Positions 36,218-47,600 of a DNA stretch of 64,000 bases are shown piece by piece. Position numbers and translations under genes: made by a program. Origin of the DNA: Bimastos eiseni (lineage: Eukaryota > Annelida > Clitellata > Crassiclitellata > Lumbricidae); contig OY365820.1 of the NCBI GenBank assembly GCA_959347315.1, forward strand, positions 426,617-490,616, read 5' to 3'. The notes below the pieces were generated by a model that was not told the DNA's origin, ran no database searches, and saw only the letters and a program-made list of their open reading frames with translations. Each line of letters opens with the position of its first letter. The first letter of the stretch is position 1.

Positions 36218-39200
36218 TTAGACCGCCTTGGGTGTCAGCTGGAGGTCGATCTCAACGTGGCTGTAGGGTTCCTTGCAACATGGGTAGTGCTTGGTTCGGA
36301 CGGCAGCTGTGGCGCTGTTGGCCGCTAGAGGACAGGTCGAGTTCTGGTAGAATTCCAGGCTGACTCCAGGTCCATTTAACTCCAGCTTAACTGTGTCTGA
36401 GTCATACGTCCAAGATCCAACGCTACAAATTGAGAGCAATTATCATTTTGCTTACAATAGGAACTTATACTTAACTAATATTACTAAAGAAGACACTGTA
36501 GGCCTATCGCTATCGATTGGATGAAAGATATTATTAATAACCTAAAGATCTGAACAATAAAATGTCGGAATTTTCGTCTGAATACGGCATTCAATGCAAA
36601 GGATCAACGATTCACTGGTAGAGTAAAGAGCAAATGATTCGTTTGTTGCTATTTGAAAATAATAATTTCCATTAGCATCGCACTCCTCCATTTTCCAGGA
36701 GTGGGATTGGCACTACCAGGGCACAAGCAATGATTACGATAGCAATATCATATAGGAGTCGAACCTTACAGTCGACAGCCATTACGTTGGACATTCAATT
36801 TAACCAGAGCTACCGCCTAGCGAAAGAAGGACTAGCCAACCTGACTTGCATTTGACTAGACACACATCGGCTACTGTAGAAGACGTTGGTCAACCTACTT
36901 GATCTTACAGTTGAGTTCGTTGTCATTGGTGGAACAATGCGTCCGATATAGAACAGATGGAACCCAGATGACGGTTCCATCGGAACTGACGACAACGTTC
37001 GTATGATCACGCTCGTCGACTGATGTGATTCTACAAGTAATCATGTTGCAATCGAGTACCACGAAGAATTTATATAACGCCGTCAAATGGATGTCATTCA
37101 CTGGACAATAGTTGCTACGCTAAAAATAGAAATTCTATTATAGACTGTTAAGTAAGATTATTTAAAATTGGAGTAGATAGAGTGAGATTTAAATTAAATT
37201 AGATTTAAATTAAATTGGATTTAAATTAAATTGGATTTAAATTAAATTGGATTTAAATTAAATCAGATAAGATAAAGTCTCTTTTTATGTAAAGTTAGCA
37301 ATTGAGTTTAATAATCCAGTGAATGCTGCCCACCAATTGCAAATGCACAGTGAAACATCGATGAAAGAAAGCAATGTTAAAACATCGAAGCAAAAACTAA
37401 CAACAATAACAATTAAAATAATTAAAAGAAAAAAGTAAAGTACTTGAGAAACCTTCTAACTATTAGCTGCATGCTTACATCATCCTAACAGTGAAGCCCG
37501 TCCTAGTAATAAGGTCATCGATCAGTGGAATCTGACACTAATTGCTTAAACTCTTGCTCAACTTTGAGCTTCTAGCATTGATCCTGATCGAGTGTATTCA
37601 GTGGTGCCACCCCATAGCGCGGGGTTACGGCGGGTTCACGGCATTCTCTGAGGCCATGGTAACCGGTTAGGGGAATGCTAAGGAAAAGAAATCGATTAAT
37701 AGACTCACGAGTTGTAGAGCTTCAAGTCTGGAAGCCAGAGCAGATGCGATGGAAGACGAATGTTTTCAATACCACCGTAATCTTTCGGATCCCACGCGAC
37801 TCTCTTATCCGTCCAGGTCTACGATTCATAGGAAAAATGTTTCATCTATTGATTGATTGATTGATTTTGATTGATTGATTAATCAGTTGGTTGGTTGATT
37901 GATTTATTGATTTACTGATTGATTGATTGATTCAATAATTCATTCATTCGGAGGCGGATGCTTTCAAGGGTCTGTCGTAAGTGCAAGCGCGGAACGTCAA
38001 ACTAAGACAAGGCGTAGACAGAAGGCGAAGTTATTCCAGTTGGATCCATTGATGAAATAATAACAAGTATAGTTAAATGAAAACATTGATTATACCGCAG
38101 CTGCTGCGGCGGCTGCTGCTACTGGTGATGATGATGATGATAATTATAATATTAATAATAATCTTCATAATCATGGTCGTCGTTGTCGATATTGTCGTTG
38201 TCATCCTATAAAAGAATGTTATCCTAAGATAACTTTTTTAAGATAACAAATCTTATTTTATTTCAAGATATCCTATCTTATTTCATCTCTCATAACTTAA
38301 TCTGCTCAGACGTGTTGTTTGCAGCCAAAGTTCAGTCCAATAATTTTGTAAACTAGATACTTCCACGGCACGCTCACATGTTTATCAGTATCCACACGCA
38401 GCCAATCCTGCCAAGGTCATGTTCCCATTAACGGAAGGCCTTTGGTAGTCCGCGTAAGCAATTTCCTCCCAAATTTCCTCGACAGTTTCCGTTAGATAAT
38501 CGAGTATGCTTCCATGTTCTATCGCTTGTCTAAGTATGTCTCTTTGCCTGTTTAATGGGAGTCTGCCTATGTAATGCGGTCGACTGGTTAGAGCGGTAGA
38601 ACTGTAACTCGTAGATTACGGGCTCGATCCTCGTCCGAGGAGTTACTGTGTAAGAACTTAAATTAAGTCCTTCACATTTGTTTGCCCTCTGAAACATCGA
38701 CCATATCTATACGTTTATTATATAGAAGACAAACTGCAGCAGTGTTCAAAAGATCAGAAAAGTAATAAAGAAAGATACTGCGAATTAAGTTAGATGTTAT
38801 GTCCATACAATACCCTGGAAACAAGGAGTTTCCGTTTATTCGTCGTAGAGTTGTGTGTGTGTTTGGTAACCTAATAATTAATAATTAGTAAGGAGGTCAA
38901 TACGAAAAACGTCGTTGTATCGTTTCATTGAATGCCTGTCTGTCTGTCTCTGTCTGTCCCTTTGTGATATTCTTAAGTGTCAGTTTGTGTTATGTTAAAA
39001 ATCTTTACAGTATTTTCAGTTCTCTGTTTGCGGATGTCTGTGTGACGCGGTTAGCTATTCAGGTGCCAGCAAACATCCTGCCATGCGTCCAGTTTGTCTA
39101 AACGATTCCAATTATTTTGTCTAATTTCGCAGATCATCTGGAGCGTAATAAACGCATCTGATCACGAATAAGACTGTGAAGGAACACGTCAACAGGGGAG

Positions 39201-40746
39201 GACTGGGTTCAAAGATAGATAGGTGTGACCTTGTGCAAGTTAAAATTTTTTATTAATAATAATAATAGACCAGGGAAGATGGAGAGAAGGCGATTTCTCT
39301 AGTGCTTGCACACCCTGGTAAACGCTGATACATAATAGGCAGACTTACCACTGCCATTAGGTACATGGCTGGTAAGAAGCAAGTTGCTAGCATTTGTTAA
39401 TCATAGTTACATAAAGCTTAGGCTTAGATATAGCATTAAATATCTTAAGAAGCTGCTGTTCTTGCTGTCTTGCTTCTCTTCTTCATCTCGTCTCCTTCTC
39501 CTCCTTCTCCTCCTTCTCCTCCTTCTCCTCCTTCTCCTCCTTCTCCTCCTTCTCCTCCTTCTCCTCCTTCTCCTCCTTCTCCTCCTTCTCCTCCTTCTCC
39601 TCCTTCTCCTCCTTCTCCTCCTTCTCCTCCTTCTGCTATTACCAATACTGCTGCTATTATTACTACTACAACTATTACGATTACTACTACTAAGGCTAGT
39701 ACTCCTATACTCCAGCTTCTTCTTCCGTTTATTGGTCATTTATATAATGAGTTCGTTAATTCTGTTCATCTATAGAATTACTATTTTCTATTTGTTAGAC
39801 CCACCTGTTGTTCCCAGACGGATGTAGTCAGTCCTCCACTCGTCTTGTCTAGGCGCGCACAGATGATGGAGAATGTAACTTTGAGAACTGTGTTGTCTGG
39901 TTCGACGCCCTTCAGATAGCTCTGGGTGATGTCTCGGTAGAGACGGTCTCTCTGAGTGCAGCCGGACACCACTGACCACTAAATGACCAAATTACCAGTC
40001 ATTTAACGAATGTAAAAGGACAAGCTCATCAAATATCGATTTGACAGATGATTAAATGACTATAAGACTGAGTTATCGGATGACCAAAAGAACGACGCAA
40101 CAGATTAGCAAATGACAAGCTCATTAAATGACCGACTCGTGAAATGACAAAAGGACCAACTTGTATGACACAGTTCCCAGTAAGGCGCTGTGATTAGATT
40201 ACTCCTTTGTATCGCCGTCGTTGGACAGTGAGTAGGCTATTGAGAGGCGCTAAATAAATTTTTTAAATGAACGAAATTATATAACCAATTGACAGCGTAT
40301 CTAAATGAGTAATTGATAAATCTAGCAAATGACCAATGGCCAACTCATGCATTCACAGATTCCAAGTCGGCACTAATTTCTAAGTGACCTGAAATCACAC
40401 AAAGCCTTTTTATTGGGAGTCGTTTATTTCAAGAGCTGGTCATTTAATAATTTCCCTAGGTAGTAATTTTTATATTTCACGAGCTGGTCATTTGTCCATT
40501 TTATCGTCAGTCAGATGCTTAGCTGGTCATAAATAATTCAGTGATCAAATCGTGGATCCACTCTTTGCCCAACTCATTAACTAAAAAAACTGCAATCTCA
40601 TCAAATACTCAAATCACAAAATGACCAGCTGATTTAATGACCAAATGATCAACACAGTGAAAATTCAATCTGATAAGCAAACTCACCTCTAGAAGGCACA
40701 AGACGCTCAGAGCCACCAACCCCAAAGTTGCAGCCGCAGGTTTCAT
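36218..40746 (-). CDS. Acetylcholine-binding protein (soluble Cys-loop ligand-binding domain), five exons, complete
   Basis: Exons 5' to 3': 40687-40746, 39805-39978, 37709-37818, 36899-37030, 36218-36422; all GT-AG, 681 nt in frame, 226 residues. Residues 1-18 form a signal peptide. Aromatic ligand-box residues expected from the family are present: Trp75 (loop D, VWEQQTW), Tyr113 (loop A), Trp163 (loop B, GSWTYDS), Tyr205 and Tyr212 with vicinal Cys207-Cys208 (loop C, YPCCKEPY). The protein stops 14 residues after loop C, with no membrane segments, as in molluscan AChBPs, which bind acetylcholine in extracellular fluid as pentamers. Odd: the Cys-loop (Cys147-Cys156) has 8 residues between cysteines instead of 12-13; there are extra cysteines at 27, 60 and 189; one N-glycosylation site is at Asn186. 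The 110-bp exon 3 matches the canonical nicotinic receptor exon. Exon 4 has a second in-frame acceptor that would start it at 37114 (28 more codons). A nicotinic receptor gene lies 9.4 kb upstream on the same strand. Confidence 0.92.
36643..36736 (+). repeat. Interspersed repeat family A copy
   Basis: Diverged copy (ccattagcatcgcactcctcc, gggattggcactaccagg) inside the last AChBP intron, on the opposite strand to the gene. Confidence 0.55.
37183..37266. repeat. 16-bp AT-rich tandem repeat
   Basis: Four to five copies of gatttaaattaaattg in AChBP intron 3. Confidence 0.85.
37846..37935. repeat. (GATT)n-type tract
   Basis: gattgatt repeats with ggttggtt interruptions, beginning about 25 bp upstream of the AChBP exon 3 acceptor. 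Confidence 0.8.
38560..38790 (+). mobile_element. tRNA-derived SINE, second copy
   Basis: A box ggtcgactggttagagcgg, B box gggctcgatcc, then the same body start as at 31250-31497 (taaattaagtccttcac) and an A-rich end (gaaaagtaataaagaaag). More diverged than the first copy. Lies in AChBP intron 2. Confidence 0.7.
39488..39634. repeat. (CTCCTTCTC)n polypurine-polypyrimidine tract
   Basis: About sixteen 9-bp units of pure pyrimidine on the plus strand. It lies in AChBP intron 2, so the transcript would carry a GGAGAAGGA purine run. It can adopt triplex (H-DNA) structure. The open frames across it are an artefact of the period. Confidence 0.93.
39985..40680. repeat. Degenerate aaatgaccaac-type repeats filling AChBP intron 1
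   Basis: Variants of aaatgaccaactcatt and the reverse complement agctggtcattt occur many times across the whole intron, down to the acceptor region of exon 2. Spacing is irregular and both orientations are present. Confidence 0.6.
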
Positions 40747-40838
40747 CTTTACCCGATTCCTCAGTAGACTTCAGAAGCAGGGATGATTCAAAATGAGTTG
40801 TAAGATGGCTGCCTAAAACTTGGTCCGAACTGTGTCGG

Positions 40839-40847
40839 CTTTATATA
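40839..40847 (-). promoter_or_regulatory. Likely TATA box of the AChBP gene
   Basis: The minus strand reads TATATAAAG about 93-100 bp upstream of the ATG at 40746, giving a predicted start near 40812 and a leader of about 65 nt. Confidence 0.6.
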
Positions 40848-41403
40848 AGTCCTATTTGTACCAGTTCCAAGACCACATGTTGTCGGATAGGCTGCTAAAT
40901 CTAGGTGCAACCATGCAACAGCCGTGGCTGACGCGCCATTTATAATTTGTTTATCTACGCATTACTGGTTCTGTGTGTATGTGCTTCATACGGCTGCCTA
41001 TGCGTCTCCTTATGGCTCTATCTTTGTTAGTTCTCTATAATCCTTCTATAATGCAGTCTCTTTTTTTATGTCTCTCGTTGTCTGTCTATATGTCTGTATG
41101 TCTGTCTCTCTGTCTGTCTCTTCATATACTTCTGTCAATCTGTCTGTGTAACTCTCTACTTGAATGTCCTTGTGTATTATGTAAAAAACACTTAAGCGTT
41201 TGTCGAGTTTTTTCTTGCGGATGTCTGTGTGGGGTAGTTGACCATTCGGATGCTAGAAAACATCCTCCACTGCGTCCACTTATTCTAAACGATTCCAATT
41301 ATTTTGTCAAATTTTGCAGATCATAATGGAGCGCAATGATCATCAGGTGTTCCCAGGCGTTTGCGAGCGATCTCTACCCTTGTTTGTTTTGACCTCACAC
41401 AAA

Positions 41404-41404
41404 A

Positions 41405-41460
<56 letters not shown>
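41404..41460. repeat. (TC)n microsatellite
   Basis: About 28 TC units with one ttt interruption. Confidence 0.95.
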
Positions 41461-41465
<5 letters not shown>

Positions 41466-41577
41466 ATCTTGTTATCTCTTCCTGTCTCTCCCTCTTTCTC
41501 TTTATCCACGTGCATATAATTATTGGTAGATTATTTTTTTATAGAAAGACATAGAGAAGCAGAGAGACAGAGAGACG

Positions 41578-41578
<1 letters not shown>

Positions 41579-41631
<53 letters not shown>

Positions 41632-41744
41632 AGGAACTAAGTCAGATGCGTCAGCGTATGTACTCTTGAATGTTTGACTTTACCATCGTTCCGTCCCTCT
41701 GTCTGTTGTTCTGGCTGCATGTCTTCCCTCTTGCCTCTCCCTAC

Positions 41745-41792
<48 letters not shown>

Positions 41793-42395
41793 TCACTCTC
41801 CTTCTAGCAACCATCTGACTCCTAACCAATAGACAAATACGAAGGTTGCTATGACTGGTCTATTAGACGAGGTTACACAGTGTAATCCTCGTATGTGTAT
41901 GGGTCAGTATGCGTGCCAGAGAGATACGCATACACTGGGACACACATAGATAGACAGAGAGTCTATCTATGTGTGCCTGTCTATCTATGTGTGCCTGTCT
42001 ATCTATGTGTGCCTGTCTATCTATGTGTGCCTGTCTATCTATGTGTGCCTGTCTATCTATGTGTGCCTGTCTATCTATGTGTGCCTGTCTATCTATGTGT
42101 GCCTGTCTATCTATGTGTGCCTGTCTGTCTATGTGTGCCTATCTATCTATGTGTGCCTGTCTATCTATGTGTGCCTGTCTATCTATGTGTGCCTGTCTAT
42201 CTATGTGTGCCTGTCTATCTATGTGTGCCTGTCTGTCTATGTGTGCCTGTCTATCTATGTGTGCCTATCTATCTATGTGTGCCTGTGTGCCTCTGTTAAT
42301 ATTTACATTTGGCGTGAACTGTTTGTGTAATATGTGTGCTTACATTTTGGAACCAGACGATATTTACTGAAGGATTACACAAGAGTCTGCAGGAA
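41579..42395. repeat. Solitary fifth copy of the 18-bp minisatellite cassette
   Basis: (ag)n, aaaagaggaactaagtcag, a (TCTG)n tract (41746-41791), the hairpin at 41941-41975, an 18-bp array of about 18 copies (41962-42291), then the right block ending acacaagagtctgcag at about 42392. It is the same order as in the 21-26 kb array, about 15 kb away and upstream of the AChBP promoter. The ends agree with the cassette junctions, so the cassette, not just the satellite, moved or was copied as a unit. Confidence 0.92.
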
Positions 42396-42510
42396 GGCCA
42401 GTCTCACGTGTCACCTCTAATAGACACCTAATCTCTCAGTCAGACTCAGACTGGGGCTTTGTAGTCCAGAGAGACTGCCAAGGACTCTGCTGGGACCCAG
42501 AGAATGAACT

Positions 42511-43520
42511 CTACCACTGCTTGCACGCTGTCAGTGCCAGTCCCAAGCCTGGATAAAGGAGGAGGGCGAAGCCGATGATCTTTGCTATCACACAGTGCCG
42601 TTAAACTGAAACTACTAATCTAGATAACGATACTATTATAATGAATGAGTGTAGGGACGTCTTGTGACACCAATAGTTTCTGACGTCTTACCATGTAGTT
42701 GGCCCTGTATTGAATTTCTTTAGCGTCTTTTCTTGGTTTCAGAAGTGCAAGCTCTTTCCATTCTGCAAATTAACACACAGAATCGTCGATGTAATCCAGT
42801 AGCTGTGCATCTTAAAGTCGAATGAACATGTATAGACAGGTTCTTTAAATCCTTCACTGCTTGCAGTCCAGCAGCAATGCTAGTCCCAAGCCTGCATAAA
42901 GATGGAGGGCAACGCTAAATTGCAACAAATTAATGGGTGCAATATCGATCCTAATTTTAAGTTTGGTTAAATAAATTCCATTCCTGGTTGCACAGACTGG
43001 CAGGAGGATTCAAATATAACCTGTAAGTAACTTTTTGTTTTTAGATCTTGCATAAAATTTCTTTGGGCAATATAATGCTCGTGGTTTCCGTTAGCAATTT
43101 TGCACAACAATTTTTTTAACCGCCTTATTCTATTAACAACTGAACGGAAAATGTACCTTATATAACACCTATTGCAATAGATTTAGAGGTGTCTAAGTTC
43201 ATTGACACTCAGAAGATGCCAGTCCAAATCTGGACAATAGAGTAGGGTAACGCTGATAATTTTACACAAAAACTTCATCATTATCAGGAAATCGCTAACA
43301 ACAATGCGATCATCCGACTTAAAGCGTTGAATGCGTCATTTTATAAATTAAAGCATTCGACATGCACATATAATTCTGAGGGCCGAAAATATACTGAGTA
43401 GAGAGACGCTATTGATTATTTAGATTCTATAACAGTGTCGATGGGACTATTACAACAATCATTTTAATAAATTTGACAGTGCCAGTCCCAATCGGGATAA
43501 AAACGGGGGCAATGCTATTC
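42511..43520 (-). repeat. Interspersed repeat family A, four copies in one orientation
   Basis: Copies at 42511-42613 (best: ctgtcagtgccagtcccaag, ggaggagggcgaagc, cagtgccgttaaactgaaac), 42852-42930, 43205-43262 and 43476-43520. Gaps of 200-300 bp hold gaggtgtctaag at about 43186. Confidence 0.7.
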
Positions 43521-43964
43521 TTCTACCCAATGATGTAAAACAGCCACTATAGGTCTACCATCATCATTATACCTGACTGAGAGCTGTATTATACCAAACT
43601 AATTCCAGGAGCCTTCAACGGCTTTTCACCAGCCAACTATCTCTTACTGGACAAGAGATGTCGTCTTTAATCTAACCCATATGTCTCTACTACCACCCGG
43701 TGCAATTGTCTCAATTGTCTCTACTACTACCCGGTGCAATTGTCTCAATGGCGTTCATACGTTTAACGGCTAAACCATATTTAAGAGCCCTTCCAGCCTT
43801 CCCTATCTCTCTCCTGCATTCCCTCCCTTTAACCATCCATCAATCCATTCATCCATTCCACTTTCTTTCCGTCTATGCCTTCCAAGTGATGTCTGCCTGG
43901 GAACAGGTTCTGTTTACAAATTCCTTGGCTGCTCTGTAATGGACTTTCTCTTCCGCCTATCTCT

Positions 43965-44092
43965 TTCTCTGTGTCTCTTCCTCTTTCTCTGTGTCTCTTC
44001 CTCTTTCTCTGTGTCTCTTCCTCTTTCTCTGTGTCTCTTCCTCTTTCTCTGTGTCTCTTCCTCTTTCTCTGTGTCTCTTCCTCTATCTCTGC
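43965..44092. repeat. 20-bp pyrimidine-rich tandem repeat
   Basis: Six copies of tcttcctctttctctgtgtc followed by a degenerate tail. Confidence 0.9.
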
Positions 44093-45243
44093 GTCTCTCT
44101 GCCTTTCTCTCTATGTCTCCATGTCTCTCTGTCTCTGTGTGTATATCTGTCTCAACCTCAGGCATTAGAAACTGAGCTTCGTTACTACGCAGCTGTTAAT
44201 AAGTTTCTAGAGGAATTAGAGAAATGCCTTCTGTAGGCAGAGCAGGAGGAAGAGAGAGAATGAGAAACAGACGGAGGAAGACAGTCAGACAGAAGTGTCA
44301 GAGATACAAGCGAGCAAGAAAGATACGCACACGAAACATTATGAAGAGAGAGCAAGATAAAGACAAAGGTTGAGACACAGAGAAACAGAGGGAGATACAG
44401 AGGGAGACAGTCAGGTAGAAGTAGACAAGTGAATTAAGCACATAAGAAAGTCTGAAGAGATAGAAAGATAGAGACATAGACAGTGAGACAGACAGAGACG
44501 CAGAGAGATATAGAGATAGGTAGAACCAACAATTGACTTATTGGTGCTTGCCAAGATAGGCGTCTTCCCTTACTTCCTGCAATGCATAGAGCGAGCCACA
44601 GACTCCGTAAGACTTAGAACAAGGCTCCATTAGAACCAGTTCTCTCGTTCGTTCGTTCTAATCGTATGTGGAACCAATCCTGTAACTCCGCACTTTGATA
44701 AGATCCGAAACATTCTTCGTTTCTCTTTAAACAACAACTTTCGACGTTTTCTCCACATCATCAGCACCTAAACAGGAATACAACGATCATTGCAGGTGAG
44801 TCATTCAGGGTAGATTGGCGTTTCTTGCGTCTGTAAAATCCTCAGATATCTGTTGAACTCCATCGCCATAAGCTGTAGATTTGAATGAGTAGTAGAGTCT
44901 ATTTACAAGACATTCCATGCATGCAAATGAGCGTTGATGATTTAACTTAAGAGATGTGTGTTGTATATAGTGATCTGACCGACCTTTATAGAATACTTTT
45001 CTAAGGTGGAGTATCACTGCACTAAAGCTCACTTATTAAAACATAATAATACTTAAAAGAGGTGTGCTGAAATTGTTCTCACTGCTCGGCCTATAGTACA
45101 CTTCAATTTCTTCTTCCATTTTTTCAATTGTCTTCGTTTTCAAATTAATGATCAACGCAGAGCCTTGGCATAGAAATTACTATGAACGGTCTTTGGTGTT
45201 CATCTTTTTCTCTCTATATTCTGATTGGCCATTTGCCTTACTC

Positions 45244-45278
<35 letters not shown>

Positions 45279-45279
45279 T

Positions 45280-45440
45280 ATAATCCGAGCATTTATATAG
45301 CACCCTGTTTGAAACCCACTCAGATGCACTCCCAGTCCCAGACTATATCACTGCAATAAAAGTCAGTTGACAGTATCCGAATTAGAAAACGCAGCTCTAC
45401 CGGGAGATTATTCCACATGGAAAGGTCTATACCTTGTATA
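45280..45440 (-). mobile_element. CR1/L2-like LINE, C-terminal coding end
   Basis: The minus strand reads WNNLPVELRFLIRILSTDFY then the 3' end (gtgctatataaatgctc). An (AT)n tract at 45247-45277 abuts it. Confidence 0.6.
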
Positions 45441-46270
45441 CAGCTAAGATAGTGCGGCGTTGGCTAGTAGCCAAGCGAGCCCTTGGAACTAAAAGTTCAC
45501 CCATCTTTGGAGCACATCCAACAGTGCAGCGAGATACTAGGGCTGTAATGCGGTTGAAGATTCGCTGGTCCATAGGCAACACAAGGCGCATGCGCAGACC
45601 TTCAGAGATAGAAGCGAATTTAAATGGTTATCCGATTAGCTGAAGAAGAACTATTATAATAATTAATCATTTTGTTATGTGGGGCCTACATGTGGTCATT
45701 GTTTCAGTTTAGAGGCAAAATTGTCGCATAATTCTCGTCGTTGTTGCACGCCTAACATTCATAAGCGAATATTGCACTTAATAGAGGTGTGTAAGCCGAA
45801 ATATAATTAACGGTTCTCGCCCTACTAAAATTTTGATACAATAATAAGTCGATATCAGAGCAACTCCTGAGCTAATTTAAATATGCTTAACTGATTGTAA
45901 ATTCGGCGAATAAAGGTTCTCGGGAAAGTGACATGCTAACTGATTCAGTAGAATTTGTTAGTTAGTTGCTGTGAGGAATTACATTTTTTCAATTGCAAAC
46001 CTTTTTTAAATAATGATATTTTATTACAAATACCTACTTCTGTTAAAAAATAATTATGCATGAAACAGTAAAATAATGTCTGTGGGTTGAAGAACAGAGC
46101 TGAATCCTAATAATTGATATGTTAATAAGTAAGTAGGTGTTGACTTTGATTTACGGTTGCAGTGCAATATTCAGCACGTTTTGTTTTAAATTTCTACACA
46201 GCAGGTGGATTTCACTTACATCCTTTAACTTTTCACATCCTCATCAGCACTCTCATCCTCACAATTCGTG

Positions 46271-47173
46271 ATGTCAGAATCAACGGAAGAGAAGAAAGAA
46301 GATCCTGCTGCAGAAGTAGCTTCATCCTCCACAGATCCAATCCAGGCGAAAATTACGTCACCGGAAGCGCCAAACACCGTCAATCTCTCCGTCAAACCAG
46401 AAGGATCTGATGACGTCGCAGTTACCGTAGCAACTGTTGACTCCATGGCACAACATGACACCATCGAGCTGACCGCTGAGCCAGCAACGAACCAGCCAAC
46501 AGCTCAGAACCAGCCAACCGTCCAAAACCAGCCAACCGTCCAAAACCAGCCAACCGTCCAAAACCAGCCAACAGTCCAAAACCAGTCAACTGCGATGCCA
46601 GCCCCTGAGAAGGCATTCAATCCGCAATCAACCCATGGAGCTAACTCTAAGTCTCAACCGGACGACTTCTACCGCACTATCTTCTACTTCTCGGGAATGG
46701 GTCGGGTCATAGGGTCAGCACTGGCAGAGGGGGTCTACGTCGACGAGAAGAATCGCAGGAGCGCCATCGACCCAGAGGAGGTCAGTCTATACACAAGAGG
46801 AGCATCCAGGAAAGATGCGGGAGGTCCCAGATCTGCCTCAGGACCAACCACAGAGCTGGTGACTTCCGCCAGAAATCAAGCCGTTAACCTATCTGCTGAT
46901 TTTCGTCGGTTGCAGACGCTGTTGGAACGCCTTCCTACGTTCACTGATGCGGATCAAGGGAGGTCAAGCGTGACAGCGGGAGGAGTTAGAGTAGATGAAC
47001 CGATTCATGGAGAGATTTACTTCAGAAGCGAACGACCAGAACAGATTCAGCAATATCAGTTGCAACAGCAGGAACGGATTAGACAACAACAATTGTATAT
47101 TATAGATCAGAACCCGATTTTATCTTATCAGGAAATAAATGGGCATTTGGTCAACTATCACAACAACTACTAA
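46271..47173 (+). CDS. Single-exon protein of unknown family with NQPTVQ repeats
   Basis: An ATG at 46271 opens 300 codons to a TAA at 47171-47173, the longest non-repetitive open frame in the window. The protein is hydrophilic, with no signal peptide or membrane segment. Residues 1-70 are acidic and Ser/Thr-rich. About residues 76-105 hold five to six near-perfect hexapeptides (NQPTVQ; 18-bp DNA repeat at about 46490-46585). A middle region (DDFYRTIFYFSGMGRVIGSA, then ALAEGVYVDEKNRRSAIDPE) looks globular. The end is rich in Gln and Tyr. I do not recognise a family. An AATAAA at 47568 could serve as polyadenylation signal, about 395 nt past the stop. It stands alone between two cholinergic genes on the other strand. 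An upstream exon joined at 46160 or 46203 cannot be excluded. Confidence 0.6.
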   Translation: MSESTEEKKEDPAAEVASSSTDPIQAKITSPEAPNTVNLSVKPEGSDDVAVTVATVDSMAQHDTIELTAEPATNQPTAQNQPTVQNQPTVQNQPTVQNQPTVQNQSTAMPAPEKAFNPQSTHGANSKSQPDDFYRTIFYFSGMGRVIGSALAEGVYVDEKNRRSAIDPEEVSLYTRGASRKDAGGPRSASGPTTELVTSARNQAVNLSADFRRLQTLLERLPTFTDADQGRSSVTAGGVRVDEPIHGEIYFRSERPEQIQQYQLQQQERIRQQQLYIIDQNPILSYQEINGHLVNYHNNY

Positions 47174-47419
47174 TGAAGAAGACGGTGATGGGTTGGATGA
47201 TGAAGGTGAACAATTCCCAGAGATAATAACAACGACTACATTTGATTAGATTATGGGAACTGAGCGAAGTTCGTGCGGGCGCAAATGTCTCAGTGTTAGC
47301 CAGTTTTAATAATAGTATTTTATTTAAGCATCTGTAAGGCGAATCGTATAATTTTATAGGGTGAACCGCTCAGAAGCGTCAGGCCACGCGAAAAGATGCT
47401 TTAGGATTTAAAGAACACT

Positions 47420-47600
47420 TTCATTCGTACATTCGTTCGTTTTAACATTTATATAGCTCCCCTCAAGAAGTCTACTTGGAGGGCACTTCTAGTAGCTACC
47501 ATGAGAAATAGATCAAGGGATAAACGACAGATTATGTCAACATATGAAGCCTTTCTCGTTGAAATTAAATAAATTGGCTCATCAAAGGCCTTTTCTTAGA
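47420..47600 (-). mobile_element. CR1/L2-like LINE 3' end fragment
   Basis: attcgtacattcgttcg tail followed by atttatatagctcccctcaag. It overlaps the possible polyadenylation signal of the gene at 46271-47173. Confidence 0.55.

Larger units (their letters stand above)
42400..46160. other. Gene-free stretch with repeats and strand-asymmetric purine tracts
   Basis: Holds four family A copies, a 20-bp tcttcctctttctctgtgtc tandem (43965-44090), a purine-rich segment (44235-44520) and a LINE tail (45280-45440). No exon recognised. Confidence 0.55.

Noticed and set aside
39384..39827. Leucine-, arginine- or glycine/glutamate-rich open frames
   Set aside because: All derive from the CTCCTTCTC tract. 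The tract is intronic to the AChBP gene on the other strand.
46225..46616. Minus-strand frames rich in Trp, Leu and Gly opposite the 46271 gene
   Set aside because: Antisense reading of the NQPTVQ-coding repeat; the plus-strand frame is longer and begins with a proper ATG.
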